Below are positions 27,711 through 37,388 of a DNA stretch of 64,000 bases, in pieces. The position numbers and the translations under genes are program-made. Position 1 is the first letter of the stretch, and each line of letters begins with the position of its first letter. The notes beneath the pieces are model-generated. The model saw nothing but the letters and a program-made list of their open reading frames with translations, had not been told where the DNA came from and ran no database searches. Source of the DNA: JABJOR01 sp965603075 (lineage in GTDB: Bacteria; Pseudomonadota; Alphaproteobacteria; Rhodospirillales; Casp-alpha2); contig CBFDBO010000008.1 of NCBI GenBank assembly GCA_965603075.1, positions 66,013 through 130,012 of the forward strand. Reading direction: 5' to 3'.

Positions 27711-28049
27711 TCAGATTGCATCTGGTCCTGTTTCACCTGTGCGAACCCGAATAGCATTCTCTACGGGCATGACAAATATTTTACCATCCCCAATGCGTCC
27801 GGTATGAGCGGCTTGTTGAATTGCTTCAATAGCTTTTTCAAGCATGTTATCGTCGACAACCAATTCCAGCTTCACCTTCGGTAAAAAATCAACCACATAT
27901 TCTGCACCACGATATAGCTCGGTATGACCTTTTTGGCGACCAAAACCTTTTGCTTCCGTCACGGTTATGCCTTGCAATCCAACTTCCTGGAGGGCTTCTT
28001 TTACATCATCGAGCTTGAAGGGCTTGATAATAGCTTCAATCTTTTTCAT
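27711..28049 (-). CDS. glnB: Nitrogen regulatory protein P-II
   Basis: A 112-residue PII signal-transduction trimer subunit that senses ATP/ADP and 2-oxoglutarate. The T-loop has Tyr51 in GHTELYRGAEYVVDF, the uridylylation site. GDGKIFVMPVENAIRVRTGE is the C-terminal PII signature. The order glnB-glnA suggests GlnB rather than GlnK, whose gene would sit next to amt; the ammonium transporter here (50399) has no PII neighbour. The start is preceded by GGGAGG. A sigma-54-like promoter lies about 85 bp upstream. Confidence 0.96.
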   Translation of the reverse strand: MKKIEAIIKPFKLDDVKEALQEVGLQGITVTEAKGFGRQKGHTELYRGAEYVVDFLPKVKLELVVDDNMLEKAIEAIQQAAHTGRIGDGKIFVMPVENAIRVRTGETGPDAI

Positions 28050-28131
28050 TCACGTGGTCCTCCCGAAAGGCGGTAAAATAGTGATCGTTAATTAAGCAGG
28101 AAAAATGACAATCTTGCTTTGGAGATATAAT

Positions 28132-28147
28132 TGCACAATGCATGCCA
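28132..28147 (-). promoter_or_regulatory. Sigma-54-like -24/-12 promoter of glnBA
   Basis: Read on the minus strand, TGGCATG-CATT-GTGCA matches the sigma-54 consensus TGGCACG-N4-TTGCW at 10 of 12 fixed positions, including GG and GC at the required spacing. The predicted start near 28121 gives a 5' leader of about 70 bases before glnB. Nitrogen-controlled glnBA operons commonly use this promoter class. No clear NtrC site was identified. Confidence 0.55.
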
Positions 28148-28265
28148 GTTCTAAACATTCAATTATATCTAAATATTTCAATATCTTAGCGAGTAAATAC
28201 GGCGCGTTGAATGGCTCGTAATTGATTAAAATATTAGCATATGCACAAAATTTAGGCATCCAAAA

Positions 28266-28724
28266 TTAATCAAGAGTATCTTCGTCTTCACCATCCTCAT
28301 CATTATCGATGTAGGGAAACAACTTAGGGTCAATGGGCCAACTGAGGCGGTATTCACTTTTCCGGTTACGATCTTCATAAGCAAGATCGACCTCTTTCAT
28401 TGAATCACGGACGATAGCGAGGACAAACGGGGTGCAGTGGGGACGCAAATGGTTGTGGTCCAGCGTAAACTCTTTGCTATGGACGATCGTCTTCAATTTA
28501 TCAATGTTATGGCTAATAAAGGTGAACAACAGTTCTACAACTTCCTGTGGTTCAAGATAGGCGGGTAATTCTGATATGGTTTCGCGCATGATCAGGAATG
28601 GCATAGCCGGAAAATCTTCTAGCCGTGGATCTTTTTCGACCCGGTCAATAACCCGCCCAAAGTACGACGCTGTGTCTTCATCTAATTGCTCAACAAGGGG
28701 GATTAGTAGTCTTTTGTGTAGCAC
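28266..28724 (-). CDS. Hypothetical protein, 152 residues
   Basis: Family not recognised. A soluble, mostly helical protein with the segment PFLIMRETISELPAYLEPQEVVELLFTFISHN in its middle, a basic patch around DRNRKSEYRLSW and a strongly acidic tail (DNDEDGEDEDTLD) that is probably disordered. No signal peptide or membrane helix. It lies 48 bp downstream of the aminotransferase gene in the same direction and could be co-transcribed with it. Confidence 0.65.
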   Translation of the reverse strand: MLHKRLLIPLVEQLDEDTASYFGRVIDRVEKDPRLEDFPAMPFLIMRETISELPAYLEPQEVVELLFTFISHNIDKLKTIVHSKEFTLDHNHLRPHCTPFVLAIVRDSMKEVDLAYEDRNRKSEYRLSWPIDPKLFPYIDNDEDGEDEDTLD

Positions 28725-28772
28725 TTAATTCTCAATTCGTTTTTATCTTTTAATTTTATTCAACTCTTTAAA

Positions 28773-29939
28773 TTATAAAATCGATTTCATTCGTTCAATA
28801 GCTTTAGTGATATTATCGAGCGAGTTTGCGTAAGAAATTCTGATATATCCTTCACCGGCCGCCCCAAAACTGGAACCCGCTATTGTCGCAACACCAGCTT
28901 CCATAAGGAATTTATCTTGAAGTTCCAAAGCACTATAACCTGTTTTCGTAATGTTAGGGAAAGCATAAAAAGCCCCCCCCGGATCAATACAGCTCACCCC
29001 CGGTAATTCATTTAAAAGCTTCGTACAATGGATACGTCTTAAATCAAACGCAGCAACCATTTCATTCACAGGTTCTTGTGATCCCTTCAGGGCGGCAATA
29101 CCGCCATATTGCGCGGGGGCATTCACACAGGAATGAGAGTTAATCGCTAATCTTTCAGCGTATTTAATCAATCCATCAGGCCAAACGCTATACCCGAGCC
29201 GCCACCCGGTCATGGCGTATGTTTTTGACCAACCATCCAATAAAATAACCCGGTCCCGTATGCTTTCGCACGCAAGCGCGCTTGCGTGCACGTGATTGCC
29301 ATACAACATACGAGAATAAATCTCATCACTGAGAATGTAGGTATCAGGGAAGTCTGCTAAGCCTTCCGTCAACCGGTCCATCTCGGATTTCGGGGTAACG
29401 CCCCCCGTTGGATTAGCCGGAGAGTTTAAAATGATCAATCTGGTTTTAACGTTTACCTTGGCTAACAATTCATCGGCCTTAAAACTAAAGCCATTTTCTT
29501 CCCGCAAGGTCATGGGCACGGGCGTCGCCCCGGTAAATGAAATTAGATTGCCATAAACGGGAAAGCCCGGATCGGGGTAAATGATTTCAACACCCGGTTC
29601 ACCAAACATGGTGATGGCAAAATTCATAATGGGTTTTCCACCCGGGGTAATCAAAATGTTATCGGGGGAAACGTTCACGCCCCGGTATTTCGCAATGTCC
29701 TCAATCACCGCTTCACGCAAAGCAAGGATACCAAGCGGGTGGGTGTAACCATGATGCCCCTCTTTAAGGGCTTGAACCGCCGCCTCAACGATATGGTCCG
29801 GGGTTTTAAAGTCAGGTTCACCGATCCCTAAGTTTATTATCTCCCTGCCTTCTGCTGCAAGAGATTGGGCTTTGGCCATAACCGTAAAGGCTGACTCGGT
29901 GCCTAAACGTTTGATGGCTTTCGTAACGGGTATATTCAT
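28773..29939 (-). CDS. Class I/II pyridoxal-phosphate aminotransferase (aspartate aminotransferase-like)
   Basis: A 388-residue fold-type I aminotransferase. Typical segments are NLGIGEPDFKTPDHI near residue 36, the NSPANPTGG motif, DEIYSRMLYG, and the PLP lysine in DGWSKTYAMTGWRLGY. The C-terminus ends ..IRISYANSLDNITKAIERM with the substrate-binding arginine. This sequence type covers aspartate/aromatic and other amino-acid transaminases, so the substrate cannot be fixed. It is far from any biosynthetic cluster. A divergent intergenic region with repeats lies upstream. Confidence 0.88.
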   Translation of the reverse strand: MNIPVTKAIKRLGTESAFTVMAKAQSLAAEGREIINLGIGEPDFKTPDHIVEAAVQALKEGHHGYTHPLGILALREAVIEDIAKYRGVNVSPDNILITPGGKPIMNFAITMFGEPGVEIIYPDPGFPVYGNLISFTGATPVPMTLREENGFSFKADELLAKVNVKTRLIILNSPANPTGGVTPKSEMDRLTEGLADFPDTYILSDEIYSRMLYGNHVHASALACESIRDRVILLDGWSKTYAMTGWRLGYSVWPDGLIKYAERLAINSHSCVNAPAQYGGIAALKGSQEPVNEMVAAFDLRRIHCTKLLNELPGVSCIDPGGAFYAFPNITKTGYSALELQDKFLMEAGVATIAGSSFGAAGEGYIRISYANSLDNITKAIERMKSIL

Positions 29940-30104
29940 TTTCGTACCAGACTATGAAGTTCGACACCACCAAAAAGCCAGCGTCAATTAATAAGAGCAG
30001 GGAAGTATCAATAACGAAGCCTGCTCTTTCATTAACGCTGTACCATACAAGCGAGGAGAATTCCAATCCTGTCAAAAAAGTAATCTTCCCCCCTGAATGG
30101 GGAC

Positions 30105-30146
30105 CGACACATAATATGGCACCTAAACGGCACATTTGGAGCAAAA
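30105..30146. repeat. 42-base repeat block, copy A
   Basis: The block beginning GACACATAATATGGCA is nearly the same as 39775-39816 (about 33 of 42 bases by eye). It contains internal short repeats of the type GRCACMTAAA. Each copy is followed after 15-20 bases by the dispersed palindromic repeat. It lies upstream of the FAD-GcvT dehydrogenase gene and resembles a mobile-element end, but no transposase is present. Confidence 0.6.
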
Positions 30147-30160
30147 AATAAAATAAAGAT

Positions 30161-30220
30161 CTGCTGTACGTCCCATAAGCAAACGTTACTGGGAAGTGAT
30201 CCGCACTTACGCTTGTCACC
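30161..30220. repeat. Dispersed intergenic repeat, copy 1
   Basis: Recognised by the pattern CTGCT...CCCATAAGC.AACGTTACTGGGAAGTGATC...ACTTACGCTTGT. It is shared with copies at 36490, 39825 and, more loosely, 33061 and 39437. Non-coding, in the 470-bp gap before the FAD-GcvT gene. Similar repeats derived from GTCYGCTT...CGGACGTT units are common between genes of Alphaproteobacteria. Confidence 0.65.
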
Positions 30221-30408
30221 ATTAGCGCCCCTGCGGGAATTCTAATTCCAGACAGGGAAACATTCGTAAAACGATTGATGATCACATCAGTTTTTCAAAT
30301 GCTTTCTAGGACTTGCTAAAGAACTTGTAAGGTGTGTATCTGTGTTGATATTGTGTTAATTAATGCACTGCCATACATGCCACACCCTGCTAATGATGAG
30401 AGTATTCC

Positions 30409-32889
30409 GTGCGCGAAATCAACCATAAAAAATCTAAAAACTTGCCCGATTCTGCTCGCGTCGTCATTGTCGGCGGCGGTATCATTGGCACGTCAGTCGC
30501 CTATCATTTAGCCCACATGGGTTGCGACGATGTTGTCTTACTGGAGCGTGACAGCCTAACTTCTGGAACCACTTGGCACGCGGCGGGCTTAATGGTGACT
30601 TTTGGCAGCTTGTCGGAAACCTCTACTGAAATTCGCAAATACGGTCGCGATCTCTATGCCCGGTTAGAGGCAGAAACCGGTCAAGCGACCGGCCTTAACC
30701 AATGTGGTTTTATTGAAGTCGCAACCAATCAGGATCGCTTAGAGGAATATCGCCGGGTTGCCGCATTCAACCGCTATTGCGGTGTTGATGCCATTGAGAT
30801 TTCCCCCCAAGAAGTCAAAGAGCTTTTTCCCATCGCCAGAGTTGATGACGTGCTGGCGGGCTTCTATGTGAAGGATGACGGGCGGGTAAATCCGGTCGAT
30901 GTTACCATGGCCCTAGCCAAGGGTGCGCGGCAGCAGGGGGTCCAAATTATCACCGGTGTATCAGCGACAGGTGTCACCCGCAAAAACGGACACGTTACTG
31001 GTGTGACCACCGATCAGGGTGATATTGATTGTGAATTTGTCGTTAACTGTGCCGGGATGTGGGCGCGTCAGTTCGGGGAGGAGCACGGTGTCGTCATTCC
31101 CAACCAAGCAGCCGAGCACTACTACCTGATTACGGAGTCTATTGATGGTATCAGCTCTGATTGGCCCGTTTTGGAAGACCCTTCACATTATGGTTATTAC
31201 CGAGAGGAAGTTGGTGGCCTGATGATCGGTTTGTTTGAACCGGAAAGTGCCCCCTGGCATGTAGATAGAATTCCTCAGGACTTTTCTTTTGGTGAAATAG
31301 AACCCGACTGGGATCGTATGGGGCCATTCCTTGAAAAATGCATGAGCCGTGTACCGGTTTCGCTGGAAACGGGTGTTAAAAAATTCTTCTGTGGCCCAGA
31401 AAGCTTCACCCCGGACCTTGCCCCTGTGGTGGGTGAGGCTGCAAACCTTAAAAACTATTTCATCTGCGCAGGGCTCAACTCCATCGGTATTTTGTCCGGT
31501 GGTGGCCTAGGCCGCATCATGGCGCACTGGATCTTGAACGGGAAACCGGATGTGGATGTTACAGGCTTCAATGCCAATCGTACACAAGCCTATCAGGCCA
31601 ATCCGCAATACCGCAGCGAGCGCGTGGCGGAGATGCTGGGTTCAGTCTACAAATGTCACTACCCAACCAAAGCCCCCGAAAGTGCTCGCGGGGCCAAGCG
31701 CTCTGCATTGCATGATCGATTGGCAGCTGCAGGCGCCTACTTTACCGATGTAAGTGGCTGGGAGAGTCCAAGTTGGTACGCCCCCTCGCCAGAACAAGCC
31801 AAAGTCGACACACTATCCTTTGGTCGTATGAACTGGTGGCCATACTGGGAAGCCGAACACAAAGCTTGCCGTGAAGCCGTAACCCTGACCGATATGAGCT
31901 TCATGGCGAAGTTTATGGTTCAGGGACGTGACGCGGGCAAGGTTCTCGAAAATATTTCAGCCAACCGGGTCAATGGTGAAACCGGACAGATCACCTATAC
32001 TCAATGGCTCAATGATGATGGTAAACTTGAAGCCGATTTGACCGTGACCAAGCTGGAAGAGGGTAAATTCTTGGTGATCGTGACCGATACCATGCATGGT
32101 CATGCAGAAACTTGGCTGCGTCGTAATATTCCCGATAATGCCCATGCTTTTGTCACCGATGTGACTTCCGGTCTGACACAAATTAACATTCAAGGCCCCA
32201 ACAGTCGCGCCCTCTTACAGGCCCTTACATCTGTTGACCTCAGCCATAAAAGCTTCCCGTTTCGCGCGGCGCGTTATATCGACATAGGACTGGCGCGTGC
32301 CTTGTGCGTCCGGATTACCTATGTGGGTGAACTGGGTTACGAGCTGTATATACCTTGTGAACAGGCCGTGCACATTTATGACCGCTTAGTGGCTGAAGGC
32401 GAAAACCATGGTCTAAAACATGCTGGATTGAGTGCTTTGGGTAGCCTGCGTTTGGAAAAGGCCTACCGTGATTACGGTCACGATATCGATAATACTGACA
32501 ATCCCTTTGAAACAGGTTTGGGTTTTGCCATCGCTCTCGATAAGCCTGATGGGTTCATTGGACAAACCGCTGCCAAAGCCCAAAAGGCAAAGGCGCCGTT
32601 TAAACGCCGGTTGGTACAAGTCTTCGTGAATGATCCAGAACCCCTGTTGTGGCACGCAGAGATCATTAGCCGCAACGGAGAAATGGTTGGCGATGTACGA
32701 GCGGGCAGCTACGGCCATACGCTGGGCGGTGCCGTCGGTCTTGCTATGATTGAAGGCGGTCAGGAGATCGTTAACGCAGACTACCTTGCCTCTGGAACCT
32801 GGGAAATTAATATTGCAGACAAGCTCTATCCTTGCACCTGCTCCTTACGTCCCCTGTATGACCCGGATATGCTGCGCATTAAAATTTAA
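30409..32889 (+). CDS. FAD-dependent oxidoreductase with GcvT domain (dimethylglycine/sarcosine dehydrogenase-like)
   Basis: An 826-residue cytoplasmic protein, GTG start. Residues 17-390 form a DAO-type FAD domain with VVIVGGGIIGTSVAYHLA and GTTWHAAG, where His57 is the expected covalent FAD site. Residues about 420-820 carry the FAO-GcvT module (QGPNSRALL, YVGELGYELYIP, KAYRDYGHDI) that binds tetrahydrofolate and captures formaldehyde. Such proteins demethylate dimethylglycine, sarcosine or related N-methyl compounds. It is monocistronic, preceded by repeats. An amine-dehydrogenase-like gene 7 kb away supports a methylated-amine theme. Exact substrate unknown. Confidence 0.88.
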   Translation: MREINHKKSKNLPDSARVVIVGGGIIGTSVAYHLAHMGCDDVVLLERDSLTSGTTWHAAGLMVTFGSLSETSTEIRKYGRDLYARLEAETGQATGLNQCGFIEVATNQDRLEEYRRVAAFNRYCGVDAIEISPQEVKELFPIARVDDVLAGFYVKDDGRVNPVDVTMALAKGARQQGVQIITGVSATGVTRKNGHVTGVTTDQGDIDCEFVVNCAGMWARQFGEEHGVVIPNQAAEHYYLITESIDGISSDWPVLEDPSHYGYYREEVGGLMIGLFEPESAPWHVDRIPQDFSFGEIEPDWDRMGPFLEKCMSRVPVSLETGVKKFFCGPESFTPDLAPVVGEAANLKNYFICAGLNSIGILSGGGLGRIMAHWILNGKPDVDVTGFNANRTQAYQANPQYRSERVAEMLGSVYKCHYPTKAPESARGAKRSALHDRLAAAGAYFTDVSGWESPSWYAPSPEQAKVDTLSFGRMNWWPYWEAEHKACREAVTLTDMSFMAKFMVQGRDAGKVLENISANRVNGETGQITYTQWLNDDGKLEADLTVTKLEEGKFLVIVTDTMHGHAETWLRRNIPDNAHAFVTDVTSGLTQINIQGPNSRALLQALTSVDLSHKSFPFRAARYIDIGLARALCVRITYVGELGYELYIPCEQAVHIYDRLVAEGENHGLKHAGLSALGSLRLEKAYRDYGHDIDNTDNPFETGLGFAIALDKPDGFIGQTAAKAQKAKAPFKRRLVQVFVNDPEPLLWHAEIISRNGEMVGDVRAGSYGHTLGGAVGLAMIEGGQEIVNADYLASGTWEINIADKLYPCTCSLRPLYDPDMLRIKI

Positions 32890-33060
32890 ATAGGGATTGC
32901 TCAAGGCTCCTATCAGAAACAACAAAACACATGAATTGGTAAATCTGGTAACTAATTTTAACCGCCGTGTTGCGTGGCTCTATGATTTGGAAAACCTTAC
33001 AATTTTAAAACGAAAGATCACCTTGGGGGGGAAAAAGAAATTTTATGGACCCCTATTGAT

Positions 33061-33200
33061 GTCTGCTTATCACCCCTTATCGGACGTTTCGCTAAGATTG
33101 GAAATAGACCGCTTTTTGCTGTTACCTGATGATCGAGACCGATAATCGCGCTCCTTAATTTAGTATTGATAATAAAAATATTGTGGTGGTGAATAGAAAC
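33061..33200. repeat. Dispersed intergenic repeat, copy 2
   Basis: Begins with GTCTGCTTATCACCCCTT followed by ATCGGACGTTTCGC and GGAAATAGACCGC, then a tail (33150-33185, TAATCGCGCTCCTTAATTTAG...) that reappears before the amine-dehydrogenase-like gene at about 39920. The outer GTCTG/CGGAC pair gives an imperfect palindrome. It lies in a 490-bp gap without genes. Confidence 0.6.
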
Positions 33201-33382
33201 CACATTGGGAATTTACAAAGTATCTTTCAGACATCATCTATGTAAATACGACGTCCATAGTATTGTATTACAACCCCCTCATATCCATATTAAAAACAAG
33301 ATGATTTCCAAATTGGTGTATATATGATTGTTCCTAATATGAATGTTATTTTGAATAATGTTAGATAGATAGAAATTATAGA

Positions 33383-36300
33383 ATGTCAGAAAACTCAATC
33401 AGATTAGGCCTCATGCCACCTCTCACTGGTTTAGTCGAAATTTATGGTTCGGAAATTGCCCGCGCGGGACAGATCGCCTGTCAAGAAATAAACGAAAACG
33501 GCGGCGTTCTGGGTCGACCTTTAGAACTGTTTATTGAAGATGATGGCAGCTTGCCAGAAAGCGCTGTTGTTGCTGCCGAGAATCTGATTATTCGTGATCA
33601 TTGCACAGCAATTATTGGGAACCTTCTTTCCAATTCACGTATTGCTGTCGCTTACCGGGTCGCCGAACCACGCAAGGTTCCCTTTTTAAATTTTTCGTTT
33701 TACGAAGGTAGTATTGTTAGTCGTTACTTTTTCCATTTTGCCGCACTACCTAATCAGCAAATCGAACGTATGATCCCCTACATGAGCAAGAAATTTGGGC
33801 CACGCGTTTTTTTTGCTGGCAATAATTATGAGTGGCCGCGTGGGTCTATTCATGCTGGCAAGCTCGCCCTTAAAGAGGCTGGCGGAGAGGTCGTGGGAGA
33901 AGAGTACTGCCCCATCGGTGTTAGCATTGAGGATATCGAAATCCTTTTAGATCAGGTTGAAGAGGTGGCTCCGGATATCTTTGTCCCTTATTTTGCAGGC
34001 GCAGATCAACTCGCTCTTCTTACTCGGTTTACAGAGCGTGGATTGAAGAAGAACATTACGGTTGTCATGGGGCATTATGACGAGGTGATGGCGAGCAACC
34101 TCCCACCGGAAGTCCGGGAGGGTTTCTATTCCAGTAACACCTACTTTATGACCGTAGACACCGCCGAAAATAAAAAATTTCTTGAGCGTCTTGCTAATTA
34201 TCCCAAGGTAACGGGTGTGTGGCCACAAGGGAACGGCATTCTCACCAACTTTGGCGAAGGCGCCTATATTTGTGTTAAGGCGTTCGCTGAGGCAGCCAAC
34301 CGCGCTGGTAATCTAGAAACTGAAGCACTTATTGATGAATTGGAAAAAATCGATATCCGTTCGCCCCAAGGGGCTGTAAAAATGAATTCCCAGCATCATC
34401 ACTCACGGGTAAACACCTATCTTTCGCAATGTGGGGCCGATGGCGTTTTCCGAATTATTGAAGAATTTGGCGCCATTGATCCTGTTTTGCCGGAACGTTA
34501 CAATCATCAATCAATAAAACAAAGCACCACACTAGAGGAAGACTTTAGGCTTCAGGCCCGTATCCTGGAACTCATGTCCGAGGGGGTATTTATCGCCCGA
34601 ATGGATGATAAATCCGTTGTCTATGCAAATTCAGGTGCCGAGAAAATGTTTGGCTTTGAATCCGGAGAATTGCTCGGGCATCATATTACAGAGTTTTGCC
34701 TGGCTCCTGAGGGGGGGGCGCAATCATTCTTCGAAGATGTTTTTGCCGTTCTCGCCCGCAAAGGAGAATGGCAAGGAGAAATCCGAAGAGAAAGAAAGAG
34801 CGACACGGATGGCACCTGCTCGATGTCAGTATTCGTCTTTACGCACCCGGTTCATGGTGAAGTATGGATCTTTGTGGCCACTGATATTTCTGAACATATA
34901 CAGGCGCAGAACGCTTTGCGAGAAAGCGAAGAAAGATATGCGTTTGCGGTCACAGGGACCAATGATGGTTTGTGGGATTGGAATATTGAGACAAACGAAA
35001 ATTATATGTCCCCGCGCTTTAAGGAAATTCTGGGTTATCAAGACGATGAACTTGAAAACAAGGTAGAGGTATTTTTTAATGCGTTGCACCCGAAAGATTC
35101 TGATCGAGTTAGCATTGAAATACAGGCGCATTTTGAAGACCACGTTCCCTTCAACACGGAATATCGTTTGCGTTGCAAAGACGACACTTACATCTGGATT
35201 CATGCAAAGGGACTGGCGATTAGGGACGATAGCGGCAAAGCCTTGCGTATGGCTGGTTCCATCAGCGATATTAGTGAACAAAAACGCGCAGAGGCAGCCC
35301 TAATCTCATCCGAAGCTCGGTTGGCCGACATTTTGGAAATTGCCCCTGAAGGCGTGATCACGGTTTCCTCAGATATGTCTGTCAGTCTTTTTAATAAAGG
35401 CGCTGAACGCATTTTTGGCTACTCTTCCGAAGAAATTCTTGGCTGCTCGCTGGAAACCTTGATGCCTGAACGTGCCCGGAAGCTACACAGGAAACATGTT
35501 GAAGGGTTTGAACGCTCGAACGATGAGTACCGTCTCATGGATAACCGTGGAGAAATTTGTGGATTACGAAAGGATGGATCAGAGTTCCCTGCTACAGCAT
35601 CGGTATCCAAATTACAGACGAGTAGTGGTATACTTTACACCGTTATTATTCATGATATCTCGGAGCGAAAACAGGCCCAAAGAGACTTAATAATGGCCAT
35701 AGGAAAGGCGGAAACTGCCAGCCACTCCAAATCACAATTTCTGGCCGCTGTAAGCCATGAGCTACGGACGCCATTAAATGCCATCATCGGATTTTCACAA
35801 ATTATGAAAGAAGAATATTTTGGTCCCCTCGGGAACAAAAAGTACAAGGAGTACGCCAGAGATATTGATTCCAGCGGCGGACACATGCTGGCCCTAGTCG
35901 ATGACCTGCTCGATATTTCGACTATCGAGGCGGGGAAGTATTCACTGGTAAAAGAGGAACTTTCCTCCAAAGAGATTGTTATTGAGTGTATGGACCTCAT
36001 TGCTATTAAAGCCCAGAACAGTGGCATCCATTTGGTAATAGACACCCCCGATGGCCTAAGCCCCCTCTACGCCGATTATCGGGCAATGAAGCAGATACTT
36101 CTTAACCTGCTGTCAAATGCCATCAAATTCACACCTGAAAACGGTAAAATTACAGTATCGATAAATGAGGACAGAAAATATACAACGTTTAAGGTGATCG
36201 ATACGGGTAAAGGAATTCATCCTGAGGAATTGCCTCGACTGACGGATATGTTTGTTAGAGCCGAGAAAGACGCTCATGTTGCTGAAAAGGGGTGGGGTTT

Positions 36301-36415
36301 AGGACTGGCTATCACCAAATCGCTAGTTGATCTTCATGATGGTAAGATGGATATCAAAAGCATTGTCCGAGAAGGTACCACTGTTATGATTACGTTTCCT
36401 AAAAACGAACTGTAA
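33383..36415 (+). CDS. Cytoplasmic ligand-binding domain / PAS / histidine kinase fusion
   Basis: A 1010-residue sensor kinase. Residues 1-370 are a type-I periplasmic-binding-protein fold of the amide/urea/branched-chain amino-acid kind (LGLMPPLTGLVEIYGSEIARAGQIACQEINENGG in two parts), but there is no signal peptide and no membrane helix anywhere. Three PAS domains follow (about 385-505, 515-635, 640-770). HisKA has the phospho-histidine His792 in SHELRTPLN; the ATPase domain has NLLSNAIKF, DTGKGI and GWGLGLAITK (Trp where Thr is usual). It therefore probably senses a small intracellular ligand, as AmiC does. No response-regulator gene is adjacent. Confidence 0.88.
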   Translation: MSENSIRLGLMPPLTGLVEIYGSEIARAGQIACQEINENGGVLGRPLELFIEDDGSLPESAVVAAENLIIRDHCTAIIGNLLSNSRIAVAYRVAEPRKVPFLNFSFYEGSIVSRYFFHFAALPNQQIERMIPYMSKKFGPRVFFAGNNYEWPRGSIHAGKLALKEAGGEVVGEEYCPIGVSIEDIEILLDQVEEVAPDIFVPYFAGADQLALLTRFTERGLKKNITVVMGHYDEVMASNLPPEVREGFYSSNTYFMTVDTAENKKFLERLANYPKVTGVWPQGNGILTNFGEGAYICVKAFAEAANRAGNLETEALIDELEKIDIRSPQGAVKMNSQHHHSRVNTYLSQCGADGVFRIIEEFGAIDPVLPERYNHQSIKQSTTLEEDFRLQARILELMSEGVFIARMDDKSVVYANSGAEKMFGFESGELLGHHITEFCLAPEGGAQSFFEDVFAVLARKGEWQGEIRRERKSDTDGTCSMSVFVFTHPVHGEVWIFVATDISEHIQAQNALRESEERYAFAVTGTNDGLWDWNIETNENYMSPRFKEILGYQDDELENKVEVFFNALHPKDSDRVSIEIQAHFEDHVPFNTEYRLRCKDDTYIWIHAKGLAIRDDSGKALRMAGSISDISEQKRAEAALISSEARLADILEIAPEGVITVSSDMSVSLFNKGAERIFGYSSEEILGCSLETLMPERARKLHRKHVEGFERSNDEYRLMDNRGEICGLRKDGSEFPATASVSKLQTSSGILYTVIIHDISERKQAQRDLIMAIGKAETASHSKSQFLAAVSHELRTPLNAIIGFSQIMKEEYFGPLGNKKYKEYARDIDSSGGHMLALVDDLLDISTIEAGKYSLVKEELSSKEIVIECMDLIAIKAQNSGIHLVIDTPDGLSPLYADYRAMKQILLNLLSNAIKFTPENGKITVSINEDRKYTTFKVIDTGKGIHPEELPRLTDMFVRAEKDAHVAEKGWGLGLAITKSLVDLHDGKMDIKSIVREGTTVMITFPKNEL

Positions 36416-36862
36416 ATTGAGTATGATAAAATATTTTATCGAATGCCCGCTTTGGGTCATTTGTAGAATTTTTAACTCGATAAAACAAAGTCTGCTATCC
36501 CCCCGAAAACGAACGTTACCGGAAAGTGATCAGAACTTCCGCTTGTAGCAAAAGCAGCAGTTTCACCGAAATACATCAAAACCATTTTCATTATATCTAA
36601 GGTGATATTTTTACGCCCCTTCATTTTAATTTGGATGGGTGCGTTAATTGTAATTTATATCTTTTTGCATGTGTGAAGGACTAGGGTTTGTAAAAATGTC
36701 ATTACAAAAAATTGTTGAAATATCAAATTATACACCTAAATGTTGACTCTATAGTAGTTATTGCTTGATTACTATTGTAGGAGTGATTACAGTTTATAAA
36801 ATCATAGATTGTGTTTCTTGATTTGCCTTTTTTATAAAATTGAATAGTAGTAAGGACTGATT
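36416..36862. other. Intergenic region with repeat copy 3
   Basis: The segment 36490-36560 (GTCTGCTATCCCCCCGAAAAC then GAACGTTACCGGAAAGTGATCAGAACTTCCGCTTGTAG) belongs to the dispersed repeat family. The remaining AT-rich sequence up to the rhodanese gene holds its promoter; AGTAGTAAGGA precedes that ATG. No other feature recognised. Confidence 0.55.
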
Positions 36863-37270
36863 ATGAAAAAAATTTTGTTAACACTCATTATTGCATTGTT
36901 TAGCACGGGCTCCGTGCTTGCTGCAGATATTTCTTCAACAGAAGTATCAGGAGCAACTACCATTGACGCAGCCCAAGCAAAATCCATGTTTGACGAAGGC
37001 GTCTTCTTCGTTGATGTACGAAAGGATTCTGACTGGGAAGCAGGGCGTATACCTGACGCTATTCATATTGAACTCAAAAAAGTTTTCTCTGACGCCACTT
37101 TAGGCGAAGAAGTTGCTAAAGATCAAAAAGTTGTCATTTATTGCAATGGTGAGAAGTGTTTGCGTTCATCAAAAGCCGCGGCTCAAGCTGTTGGCTGGGG
37201 TTACTCAAACGTTTACTATTTCCGTGATGGATTTCCTGCATGGAAAGCTGCGGGATACCCTGTAGAATAA
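36863..37270 (+). CDS. Periplasmic rhodanese-domain protein
   Basis: A 135-residue protein with a clear signal peptide (1-20, cut after SVLA). The mature part is a single rhodanese domain (about 33-135): VDVRKDSDWEAGRIPDAIHI, active-site loop VIYCNGEKCLRSSKAA with catalytic Cys94, and DGFPAWKAAGYP at the end. It would carry or transfer sulfane sulfur in the periplasm, or sense it. It stands alone, ahead of a chemoreceptor gene, with a hairpin between. No Sox or Dsr gene is near, so the partner is unknown. Confidence 0.9.
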   Translation: MKKILLTLIIALFSTGSVLAADISSTEVSGATTIDAAQAKSMFDEGVFFVDVRKDSDWEAGRIPDAIHIELKKVFSDATLGEEVAKDQKVVIYCNGEKCLRSSKAAAQAVGWGYSNVYYFRDGFPAWKAAGYPVE

Positions 37271-37308
37271 TACCATTTTTATATAGAATATATATAGAAT
37301 AAATGTGT

Positions 37309-37340
37309 GGCGGATCTATGTTTGAGATAACAGATCCGCC
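37309..37340 (+). terminator. Hairpin after the rhodanese gene
   Basis: A nine-base perfect stem (GGCGGATCT/AGATCCGCC) with a 14-base loop lies 38 bp after the stop codon. The following sequence (TTACATACATTTAT) lacks a continuous T run, so it is a weak or Rho-assisted terminator at best. Confidence 0.5.
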
Positions 37341-37388
37341 TTACATACATTTATAAAAAATTCAATTGCCTCTAGTGTAGGATATGAA

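Noticed and set aside
29818..30285. 155-codon minus-strand frame over the start of the aminotransferase gene
   Set aside because: It overlaps the real gene in another frame and extends into repeat DNA; composition is not protein-like.
32897..33145. 82-codon plus-strand frame after the FAD-GcvT gene
   Set aside because: It runs through the dispersed repeat and has no ribosome site. Such translated repeats are a known artefact.
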